27,228 bases of DNA, taken from the NCBI GenBank assembly GCA_003427395.1, contig BFEA01000247.1:206408-233635 (forward strand), read 5' to 3'. The DNA is from Chara braunii (lineage: Eukaryota > Streptophyta > Charophyceae > Charales > Characeae). Under the pieces are notes generated by a model. The model was not told the DNA's origin. It saw only the letters and a list, made by a program, of their open reading frames with translations, and ran no database searches. The translations under genes were made by a program, and so were the position numbers. Numbering within the stretch: the first letter of the stretch is position 1; each line of letters opens with the position of its first letter. This document shows, in pieces, positions 1 through 7,720 of the stretch.

Positions 1-538
1 TATGACAGGATAGGGCCTACGTGAGGCACGACTTACCTACACCTTACGGGAGTTGTCACCTCCCTTCGGTGGGCGTATCCCCGCCGAGCTACCAGTCCAC
101 AGTACGAAAGTTAATCAGTTGCAATCGCAGAGGTGGACCAGCCGATGGCGTTTCTCGTTCGCTGTAGCATAGGGGGTACGCGCGGTAACACGCCTCTATC
201 GGACCCGCACGCGAACCGACACCTTGGGGGGGCTGAGGTCCCATGCGCGACTCATCGTCGGTTGACCAGGACGCATCCCACACACCACGCGCACTCCACT
301 TTACGAACACACATACACACAAAACAACATATATACGAAATAACACAATACCAACAACGCGACAACGCTCCTAGCCCCTCGGTAGCCAACCCATAACTTT
401 CCAATGTGGAAATCGGATAGGCGTAGTGCGCTAAACTTAGTATAAAACCGTGCGGACGCAGGGCTTACTCATATCGACTTGCAATGCAGGCGTACCCAAG
501 CAGTCGCAATGATGGCGTACTATGTAGTGCCCATAATC
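1..538. other. Non-coding, nothing recognised
   Basis: No coding region is supported: the short open frames overlap on both strands and show no known domain. A weak 25 bp direct repeat (units starting at 481 and 506, sharing GCAATG then GGCGTAC) lies just before the hairpin chain. I see no tRNA, rRNA or promoter. Confidence 0.5.
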
Positions 539-773
539 AAGCGGTCCCTCGTGGATCAGAATACCGCTTATGACACTCAAGTATCAGACTTGAAGTGCCG
601 TGAGGGTCTAACCCTTCACGACATTGCACGGCTGAAGGAATAGTCGTGCAGCCGCCGCTGCACCTTAGGCTCTCGACCTGAGTGTCTCGGAAGGCAAATC
701 AAATAGACTCTGCGCGAGGGAAAACCCCTCCCCTTCAGAGCCTAGGGCTTGGGGTGTCCTGGACAAGGACCTC
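539..773. repeat. Chain of consecutive small hairpins
   Basis: Stem-loops follow one another closely. They are AAGCGGT/ACCGCTT (539-545 with 563-569); CACTCAAGT (574-582) with ACTTGA-A-GTG (588-597, one bulged A); CGTGAGGGT (599-607) with ACCC-T-TCACG (611-620, one bulged T); GTGCAGC/GCTGCAC (646-652 with 657-663); CTTAGG/CCTGAG with one G-T pair (664-669 with 677-682); nested CTCTG/CAGAG (708-712 with 736-740) and GAGGG/CCCTC (716-720 with 726-730); and GTCCT/AGGAC (756-760 with 766-770). The stems are read directly. Whether they act as RNA or as DNA is unknown. The primary sequences of the hairpins are unrelated to each other. Confidence 0.6.
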
Positions 774-1345
774 GAATCCCGGCCCAGGACCAAACGTCCG
801 ACTAAGAAAATCATCAAAAAGAAACAAGAACAAAAATAGAAGGAGAGACCTCCCCTAAGCCCCTCAGTCTCAGCTTCTGATTAGGGCTCTAATGTAGGCG
901 CTCTTCAACCCATGCAAACATTCATCTCAAGTATACCCATGTATACATATATAAGGGTTAAGTATGTGACGATCATTTCTCATGGTTTCACTAGGGTCTC
1001 TCACAATAATACGTATATGTGTGATCGTAGGCAACCAAATCCAGAATCTGATTCACAGCACATACCTGCCATCACATCAACGAACCTAATCAACAGCCTA
1101 CACACTACACGAAGTCAACCCCAACCACCTTCGACACTCATACCCCTCGCTTTAGCCATGCAAGCCCCAAACCTCATGTCCAACCAACCTTAATTAAATA
1201 CTCAGCACCTTTGTTAAATAGCCATTCAATAAAAGTCCGGGTAAAACCTTAATAAAACAACGAAATCACCAGGGCTAAAGCCTTTTAGGTTGAGTGTAGA
1301 GGGACAGTTGAAATTGAGTCGTAGACCGACGAATCGGTTACCGAC
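774..1345. other. Non-coding, nothing recognised
   Basis: A stretch of AT- and C-rich sequence without a credible coding region; the open frame at 912-1193 has no recognisable domain. The style (CATGCAAACATTCATC, TATACATATATAAGG) resembles non-coding flanks of plant LTR elements, but that is an impression and not a match. Confidence 0.4.
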
Positions 1346-1364
1346 CTGTTATCAGTGATAACAG
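1346..1364. repeat. 19 bp perfect palindrome
   Basis: CTGTTATCA, one central G, then TGATAACAG: nine perfect base pairs. It follows a pair of overlapping short inverted motifs (CCGA-cgaa-TCGG and TCGG-tta-CCGA at about 1326-1344), so up to three small stem-loops sit together. Confidence 0.7.
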
Positions 1365-1647
1365 TAAGTGATCCTCAAGGGATCAAGCTGAATCTAGCCC
1401 TGAACTTGGATCAAATGATCAAAAGGACCTGTAACACACGGCAGACCAATCCCCAAGCTAAGATCATAAGTGTATGGAGAATACAACTCCATAATACATC
1501 CTCACTCAAAATTTCATTGTAAGTTAAACCTAAGTCTACTTTTAAGTCAGTGCTTAAGCTGAAGGTAAACCAACTGCAAAAACTCCCCTATTCTGGGCGG
1601 ATCGCCTGAATCACCTATCAAAATATCATCTATCTTCTCTAAACTAA
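1365..1647. other. Non-coding, nothing recognised
   Basis: AT-rich sequence with no gene, leading into the tandem array. A GGGCGG box at 1596-1601 is the only GC island; no function is assigned. Confidence 0.4.
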
Positions 1648-2470
1648 GAAAATTTTGGCAGCGTTTCCCGTAAGAAAAGTGTTTTTTCATAATTTATATA
1701 AGCCCAGATATGAGAGCAGAAATAATCTTTAACTCTGAAAAGTTAAATTTTGTCTAACTCTCTGAATTAGTAGAAATTTGGGCAGCACTCCCTTTAGAAA
1801 GAACACTTCCCAGATTTATACTAAGTCAGATATGAAAGCAGAATTAATCTCTAACTCTAGAAAGTCAAATTTTGTCTAACTCTGGAAAGTCAAATTCTGT
1901 CTAACTCTGGAAAGTCAAATTCTGTCTAACTCTCTGAATTAGTAGAAATTTGGGCAGCACTCCCTTTTANTAAGTCAGATATGAATGCAGAATTAATCTC
2001 TAACTCTGGAAAGTCAAATTCTGTCTAACTCTCTGAATTAGTAGAAATTTGGGCAGCACTCCCTTCAGAAAGGGAGACTTCCCATATTTATACTAAGTCA
2101 GATACGAACTCGAACAACAGCTCGAGCTCAACTTTTAGACTGAATTTAACTAACTCCTTAATTTTGCATAAATTTCGGCAGCACTCCCTCTAAAAAAGTG
2201 CTCTCCCAAAATTTATACAAAGCGAGGTCCAGAATTTGAGAATAACTTTGACTTCTAAAAGTCCAATTTTGTCTAACTCCCTGAATTAGTAAAAATTTGG
2301 GCAGCACTCCCTCTAGAAAAGGGGACTTTCCATATTTATACTAATTCATATATAGAAAAGACAAGTTGAACTCTGACAAGTCAAAAGTTGACTCACTTCT
2401 TGGATTTGTAGAAATTTCGGCAGCGCTTCCCGTAGGAAAAGTAGTTCGTCAAGATTTATTCAAAGCCAAG
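1648..2470. repeat. Degenerate tandem array with GGCAGC-ACTCCC box
   Basis: About seven units of roughly 100-170 bp. Each begins near AAATTTGGGCAGCACTCCCT or a variant (AATTTCGGCAGCACTCCC, ATTTTGGCAGCGTTTCCC), continues through ATTTATACTAAGTCAGATATGA, and ends with a TCAAATTCTGTCTAACTC block and GAATTAGTA. Unit starts are near 1650, 1771, 1944, 2043, 2170, 2290 and 2412. The unit starting near 1771 is longer because the GGAAAGTCAAATTCTGTCTAACTCT block is internally repeated three times. The N at 1970 marks a join where part of a unit is missing. Outer units have drifted more than the middle ones. It resembles, from memory, repeats next to plant Ty3/gypsy elements; no coding function is seen. 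Confidence 0.8.
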
Positions 2471-2485
2471 TATAAGACAAGATCT

Positions 2486-2546
2486 CAGAAAATGCAGGAA
2501 TTGACCTAAGTAAAAAAACATTATTACAGAAAATGCACGAATTGAC
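2486..2546. repeat. 20 bp direct repeat, period 41
   Basis: CAGAAAATGCAGGAATTGAC at 2486-2505 recurs at 2527-2546 with one change (G to C). It is a short decayed tandem unit at the edge of the larger array. Confidence 0.75.
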
Positions 2547-2753
2547 ACTAACTCCTATGACTCTAGCACGTGGCGAGCAACTACAACAACTACCTATAGT
2601 AATAAAACCTAAACAAACTAGTCATCTCATCCAGTCATATGCAAACCAAACCACCAATGTAAGTACTCTCACCACCCCAAGTTTATTCCATATAGATAGT
2701 TTATGAATCTTCAAGTTCTTGAATCCTTATACCCATCTTACATAAGACATAGA
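2547..2753. other. Non-coding spacer between two arrays
   Basis: AT-rich and without an open frame of interest. It separates the GGCAGC tandem array from the hairpin array. Confidence 0.4.
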
Positions 2754-3437
2754 GCTGGACCATTCGCCATGCAAACAATGCCCAACTTGTCTTCATGATA
2801 TACACGAACAGGTTGCACAACTACTTCTTTCTTCTTTTGGGCAGATGACTAGGTCATTCGCCATGGAAACGATGCCTAGTCGCCCTGAGCTGTTTAATAT
2901 CCAAAATTTTAGTATTTCTCTGACTTTGTTTTCAAAAGAAAAAGCAAATATGGGCAGGGGACTGAACCATTCACAGTAGAAACAATGTTTAGCTTGCCCA
3001 AACTATTTTCATTTATACTCTGTATTTTCCCTTCTCTCTTCTTAATGATATGGTTTAACGCTGGACCATTCACAGTAGAAACACTGCCCAGCTGCCAGTT
3101 CACATGCAAATATACATAAAGTACTTTCCTTTATACTCAGTTTAATTTATGTGCGTGGTTTTCAGGCTAAACCATTCACCATGGAAACAATGCTTANCCT
3201 TANACCAAAAATTCTCNCTCAGAATAAACAAGAATTTAAACCCCTTNAATCAGGCAAACCCTCAGAGTTAACTAGAGTAAACAGGTCATTCANAGTAGAA
3301 ACAATNNCTGGTCCTCCAGAAAACAACCAAATAAACATAGCAANCAGNCCATTCACAGTAGAAACAATGNCTGGTCCTTCAGAAAACAGCCAAATAAACA
3401 TAGCCCTGAGCCATTCACAGTAGAAACAANGCTCAGG
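2754..3437. repeat. Array of eight hairpins with conserved loop and covarying stems
   Basis: Eight copies share a core CATTC(A/G)C..(A/G)(T)..GAAACAATG. In each, CATT pairs with AATG (or a variant), one unpaired C or T lies just 5' of CATT, and a stem that differs from copy to copy closes the hairpin. Closing stems: 2754-2758 GCTGG with 2782-2786 CCAAC (one mismatch); 2847-2853 GACTAGG with 2875-2881 CCTAGTC; 2962-2966 CTGAA with 2988-2992 TTTAG; 3060-3064 GCTGG with 3088-3092 CCAGC; 3164-3170 AGGCTAA with 3194-3200 TTANCCT; 3282-3285 CAGG with 3307-3310 NCTG; 3344-3348 NCAGN with 3370-3374 NCTGG; 3405-3410 CCTGAG with 3432-3437 CTCAGG. Copies at 2847 and 2962 have extra outer pairing (GGGC/GCCC and TGGGCA/TGCCCA). 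The last three are tandem units of about 62-63 bp. The first five are separated by unrelated AT-rich spacers. Function unknown. Confidence 0.85.
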
Positions 3438-4421
3438 CTTTGGTTGACCCGGTCAAACNCATGCAGTCNACCTTCCTTCCANCTTCCCCCAATTCATCCT
3501 TAGTCTNCTTTCAATCAGAACAAAGTAGAAACTTAGGCTTGACTCTCACACATTNTTTCCAGTTAGTCTGATTGGTCCTGAAGAGAAAACAAAAACCATA
3601 GNGACAATCGCATGCATACANTAGTCATATTGCAGGGGGANAGACAAACATAGGTGATAGTGGGTTATATAGATGAAAAAATAGTATACCTGAAAGTTCC
3701 CTACCTCCAGAACCTCGCCTAGGTTCCGGCAGAGCTCCCGCAATNGGTGGGTGGACTCCCCACAGAGTCTTGATTCGGGCCTACGGGTTGCAATCCCGCC
3801 TGCCGCCTTCCCCTCGTAACCANCAGACNAGANTNAGATTTTGAAAGATAGAAAGAGGAAGGTGTGAGACTCTCAGATCCAGGAAAGGTGCTCTCAGACT
3901 CGCAGGAGAGGGCCTTGATATCCTGACTCGCNTGAGGGCCCCGCAATGGTAGCCAGAAGCGCGCAACGNCTTGGTCAANACTGANTCAACTACCTAAGTC
4001 AAACCCCTAACGATCCCCCCGAGTTGCAANAATAACCCTCCTTCAAAGGACTCCNCCTCCCTATACCACACCTTCGTTTCTCATAGCGGAAATGCAGTAA
4101 GCACACAGCCCNAATCAATCGTACTCACNCAGTNCAGCAGTCCGTCGTAGGCTCACCAACCGCTGCCGCAACAGAAAACACGGTTAGAACAGGTAACCTA
4201 ANGCATAGCGATGGGTAGCGCCCGCAGCGGTCCGCTGCCGCCTTTATACACAGTTAGCAGCNCAACCACCCTTGGTAAACATGGCAACTGCTGCAGTAAG
4301 GGCGAGACCAAGGCTAANAGCTGAGCACACAGTAACGGGTCATGCAGTGGTATCGTAACAACGGTATCTGCAGCAGCCAAATTCCCCAACTNGGCCAAAC
4401 TTTCACNACAACTTTAGCAGC
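3438..4421. other. Non-coding, many unresolved bases
   Basis: No gene is supported. Single Ns interrupt every frame. The block GAACCTCGCCTAGGTTCCGG (3711-3730) contains a short palindrome, and GCAGCGGTCCGCTGC (4222-4236) is another. GCAGC motifs recur through 4100-4420. The sequence TTGACCCGGTCAA (about 3444-3456) also folds on itself. Confidence 0.45.
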
Positions 4422-4849
4422 GACGAAGTCTGTTGCCACTCATAGCTACAACCAAGGCATGCATAGATAAGTTCTCCTTCTCCGGGAGTTATTCCGACTC
4501 TTCCTCTTGTTGCTCTTCCTCACCCGGTACGTGTGCTCACACCTCCCTGTCCCATTCACTCGCTTGCACATGCTCACCCGTGCGTATAGCTGCTCTCCCG
4601 ATGCATAGTCCATCATCACCCCTTCCGCATGCCTGTTACTGCCCGACAAGCCAGTCCTCGGTCCTGCGGCTGTTTGTCAGTACTCCTAGCAACCAGATGG
4701 GAAGGATCGCAGTGGAACTTTTCGCTAAACCACAGTCGACTGTCGTCCTCCTATCCCATAGCTGCCCGACCCCGTTATTTCCCAGCGGCCAAAGTGGATG
4801 AATCTACCGCTCGAACACGGCGACGTTTACTTCCATTCCAGCCATGCGA
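4422..4849. other. Non-coding, C/T-rich, nothing recognised
   Basis: A C/T-rich stretch with an open frame of about 120 codons (4433-4801). It translates into a low-complexity Ser/Pro/Cys peptide with no domain and overlaps frames on both strands, so I do not call it a gene. Confidence 0.45.
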
Positions 4850-4918
4850 CCGGTGAGTTGTCTCTCCCAACACCACTCGTCCCGGCTACTTCAATCGACG
4901 GGATGAGCAACTCACCGG
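4850..4918. repeat. Bipartite stem-loop
   Basis: CCGGTGAGTTG (4850-4860) is the exact reverse complement of CAACTCACCGG (4908-4918). Inside it, CTCGTCCCG (4876-4884) pairs with CGGGATGAG (4899-4907) with one G-U pair. The two 3' arms are contiguous, so the structure is a long hairpin with one 15 nt bulge on the 5' side and a 14 nt loop. The 5' arm contains GGTGAGT, which also reads as a splice donor. Confidence 0.75.
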
Positions 4919-5399
4919 CCAACAAGTGAGTACCCAAACGCTCGACTCCCTCTTCACGATCGACCCTTCGCCCCTTCTGCTTTCCTTCCGCCGTTCTCCC
5001 GGTTCTTTCTCTGTGATAGGAGGAACACAGGTAAGTTCACGTTGTAGTGGTCTNGTCCCGTCGAGCTTTTNTCCTGTCTTGCATACTGGTTCAAAAGGAC
5101 AGGCGTACCTTGCCAGCATTACGGCCAGGTTTAACTGTACACTAACCAAACCGTCGGGCGCAGCCTCCGATAGACAGGTGAGTCCAATCTCGTTCCTTTC
5201 TCTCTCTNAGTNGCAATGAATCTATCGAAAAACTGCAGAAAGACACGCTACCATCCCGACACTCCTTAGACAAGCGAATTCGTTATAAATCTACCGCTAA
5301 AANGAGGCNAGGTGCATCCGCACNTTGCCATCCCATTTTNAGTCGCAGTCCTCCCCNCCTACTTACCCACTAACTTTNTGTTTACTAACTCTTCGACCC
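4919..5399. other. Non-coding, nothing recognised
   Basis: No gene. Splice-donor-like strings (AAGTGAGT near 4925, CAGGTAAGT near 5030, CAGGTGAGT near 5177) recur but are not linked by reading frames with coding signal, and no acceptors could be matched. Confidence 0.4.
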
Positions 5400-6140
5400 A
5401 ANTAACTGTANGATTGGGTTTGCGACCCCCGAAAACCCCAAAATTGAGTCCTCCCTCACCCGTTTTCATCACAAAACGGGCGAGATTCACCATTGCACCT
5501 CTCGCTTTCTCCCTCCCATCGCTATCTCCGCGCACGAGTTTCTCTTTCTATTTCTAGGTCTACTAACCCCTCACTAAGTCTAACCTCTTATTTGCGTTCG
5601 CCCGAGGTAGAAACCCCTACTTCGAAACACCACTTGCCAAAAACGGCAGAGAGACTATCGAACTAACATAATTTCCCTCTCGTTCATTCCCCTTCCGCCA
5701 TAGCCCCTCACGCAAGCTCCTCCCTACTAACTCCGCGATCTGCTAGTTATCTCCCCAATCCAACTACATATTCGGGGTCGCCCGCCCCGAAAACCCCTAT
5801 CCCATCTTTTACTTCACTCGATTCTACCAAGAATCGAGTGGTATCTCGTTTTCTTCTTCCCGTTTTTTCCTCTTCTCCGCCATAGCCCAACACAGCCCTT
5901 TCCTGAACTAACTCCTGGCTCACTAACTCACCGCTAAAAACTGACCAGAGATTCGAGATCGCCTTGTCCGAAAACCCCTATCTAGACTCTTACCCCACTC
6001 GATTCTGTCAAGAATCGAGTGATAACTCGATTTTTCTTGTTCANAGATTCGAGATCGCCTTGTCCGAAAACCCCTATCTAGACTCTTACCCCACTCGATT
6101 CTGTCAAGAATCGAGTGATAACTCGATTTTTCTTGTTCAC
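5400..6140. repeat. ~180 bp tandem array with embedded hairpin
   Basis: Four units of about 180 bp share a TCGCC(C)..CCGAAAACCCC(TA) box. The later ones also share CGCCATAGCCC (near 5697 and 5878; a relic near 6288). Each carries a hairpin about 50-70 bp after the box. Unit 1: CCCGTTTT (5459-5466) with AAAACGGG (5473-5480), extended by CTC/GAG across an A-C mismatch. Unit 2: weak CTTGCC/GGCAG near 5633-5649. Unit 3: CACTCGATTCT (5815-5825) with AGAATCGAGTG (5830-5840). Unit 4: the same stem at 5996-6006 with 6011-6021. Hairpin centres are spaced about 358 (two units) and 181 bp apart. The final unit is duplicated as a separate exact 96 bp repeat. Confidence 0.75.
5949..6140. repeat. Exact 96 bp tandem duplication
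   Basis: The block 5949-6044 is repeated at 6045-6140 without a difference, apart from the N at 6044. It includes the CCGAAAACCCC box and the 11 bp hairpin with loop GTCA. Identity this high among degraded neighbours means it is recent, or that the N marks an assembly join that duplicated the block. Confidence 0.85.
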
Positions 6141-6515
6141 CTTATTCTCGAGTGCCCCTGACCCGAATTAGCGCCCACATTCAGTTTCTTTTTCCTAATC
6201 TTTTCTCCCTTTCTTTACATGCACCCTGCACCGGGCTCCGTCCCGATCCTTTTGCTCTCCCGCTGTCTTCTCCTATTTGCCTCTACCATAGCCCGCTCGC
6301 CTGAGCCATCTCTCCAATAGGTAAGTTGCCGCCCCCGTTTCCGCCAGGTAAGCTCCCTCACTCTCTAGTGCTGCGCTGCCTGTCCTCCCCTCCTACTGTT
6401 AGCGCAGCGCCCGACACCCGCAATGGCCTGGTCTCATAACACGACAACCCTTGTTACTCCGTTCCCCCTATACCGCGCAGTGCCGGCCCGACGGCACGTA
6501 AATGTCAAGACCCAG
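6141..6515. other. Non-coding, nothing recognised
   Basis: A C/T-rich stretch with a relic CCATAGCCC box of the preceding array near 6288 and two donor-like strings (TAGGTAAGT near 6319, CAGGTAAGC near 6345). No gene is seen. Confidence 0.4.
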
Positions 6516-6624
6516 AAAAGCGTCCGGCCGTCGGACTCGTCCTGATTTATGCGCGTTATCCTTACGCAGGGGCCATGCTAAACTTCTCTGTATCATTCCA
6601 ATTTTAACGGATGTCCCGGAGGAC
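6516..6624 (-). ncRNA. U6: U6 spliceosomal snRNA-like sequence, possibly a pseudogene
   Basis: On the minus strand the order of U6 landmarks is intact: a 5' stem GTCC-TCCG-GGAC (6624-6613), CATCCGTTAAAATTGGAA, GATACAGAGAAG containing the ACAGAGA box that pairs with the 5' splice site, TTTAGCATGGCCCCTGCG with the AGC triad region that pairs with U2, then AAGGATAACGCGCATAAATC. U6 forms the catalytic core of the spliceosome with U2. The 3' part (from about 6543) does not look canonical: it forms GTCCG/CGGAC (6522-6536) and ends in TTTT (6519-6516), which suits a Pol III stop. Several changes at normally constant positions look like C-to-T or G-to-A decay (for example GCGTAAGG and GATAACGC). I see no TATA box at the expected distance upstream; a GC-rich hairpin and C tract lie there. 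The identity is firm. Activity is doubtful. Confidence 0.85.
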
Positions 6625-6636
6625 ACAGCCTGGGCC

Positions 6637-6665
6637 GCGGGGTCAATAGGCCCCGCCCCCCCCCC
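6637..6665. repeat. GC hairpin and C10 tract beside U6
   Basis: GCGGGG (6637-6642) pairs with CCCCGC (6651-6656) around an 8 nt loop and runs into ten consecutive Cs (6656-6665). An A8 tract follows at 6675-6682. It occupies the place where a Pol III snRNA promoter would have its TATA element. Confidence 0.7.
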
Positions 6666-6682
6666 AGGTAGTTCAAAAAAAA

Positions 6683-7619
6683 TTTAGTTTTACTCACCAA
6701 GTTCTATCACATGAATTCGAACACAGCTCTGCATTTCAACAGTTCATGGGTGTACCCACTGAGCTTGGCCGTTAGGCCCCGGGGGTAACCACGACCTTGC
6801 GTCCCAAGGCAAAACGGGGCGCGGCCCCTGCACAGCCACAAAAACAGTTTGTAATTGCTCTTCGGGCATCCCTGCGGATACAACACCCCCCCGCGCGCTG
6901 CTACCGCAGTCTCGCGCCCTCAGGATACGACAAACAAAACAGATAGGGGAAATAGGATAAAATAGGAACAGGGTCGGGGAACAACGGGCTGCTAGCGCCT
7001 CGCCAGCCCCCGCTGACCGGGCCCGCCGCCACGCCTACAAACAAAAACCGAGAGGGATAGCCCTGGCCGCCCTCGACCCCATCGGTTCCTTCCACGACGC
7101 TCCGCTACAGTTGNTGCGCCGACGCCCGCTGNCCTCCATCCTCAAACCTCCGTTGNAATAGTCCGATGTCGTAATCTATAGGGCTAAGCCCAAGCCTGAG
7201 ACCAAAACACGCCGGGTGCCATATAAGACGGTGTGGCGCGGCGCTTTGGGCCAATAGANCNGCTGCGCGGCTCTCAGTGCCCGCGCAGGTTCGCTTATAC
7301 CATGCCATAATTGCCCCGCGCGCCATCCTACGACACCCCGCTCACCGCACGAAAGTCGCGCCGTCGTTGCCGATGCCGTCGTCGNGTTCGTTCTCCGCAA
7401 GCGNGTTCGACTCGGTCAAAAGTACCAATCAAAAGAAAATATCCTTAATTCCTGCTTAATCAAAAATAAATAATAAATAATATCACCTAAGCAAAACGAC
7501 NGAGGTCCGAGCCGACTCTTACGATCAACAACAGAAAAGAATCACGGGCNCCTTAAACCTGCGCGCTCACACACTCGCTATTGTGGTCAACCACCCAGTC
7601 AACGCAATTACAGACGCAA
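6683..7619. other. Non-coding, GC-rich, nothing recognised
   Basis: Clearly more GC-rich and CpG-rich than its neighbours up to about 7420, then AT-rich. Open frames on both strands (for example minus 6901-7095, 7105-7326) contain Ns and no recognisable domain. The change of base composition suggests a separate insertion or a remnant of something GC-rich. Confidence 0.4.
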
Positions 7620-7634
7620 CCGCGCTTAGCGCGG
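7620..7634. repeat. 15 bp palindrome
   Basis: CCGCGCT-T-AGCGCGG: seven perfect base pairs around a single base. It lies about 90 bp upstream of the point where reverse-transcriptase homology starts. Confidence 0.75.
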
Positions 7635-7691
7635 TATACTTCAACTTTAAACCAAAACTGTTTTCTGTTACTTGCAAAAAAAATAGGGCGG

Positions 7692-7709
7692 ATACCCTTA
7701 TAAGGGTAT
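7692..7709. repeat. 18 bp perfect palindrome at retroelement boundary
   Basis: ATACCCTTA followed at once by TAAGGGTAT, extended by GCG/CGC after one mismatched pair. It ends 11 bases before recognisable RT coding sequence (7721), so it sits at or near the junction that truncated the element. Confidence 0.8.
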
Positions 7710-7720
7710 TCGCGCCGACA

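Noticed and set aside
1-900. Organelle or rRNA-derived segment
   Set aside because: The hairpin density suggested it, but no rRNA, tRNA or organelle gene motif was recognised.
2754-3437. CRISPR-like array (conserved element with GAAAC and variable flanks)
   Set aside because: Spacing is irregular, the variable parts are complementary stem arms and not spacers, there are no cas genes, and the sequence is eukaryotic.
4433-4801. 122-codon open frame as a gene
   Set aside because: Low-complexity translation, overlapping frames on both strands, no domain and no splice context.
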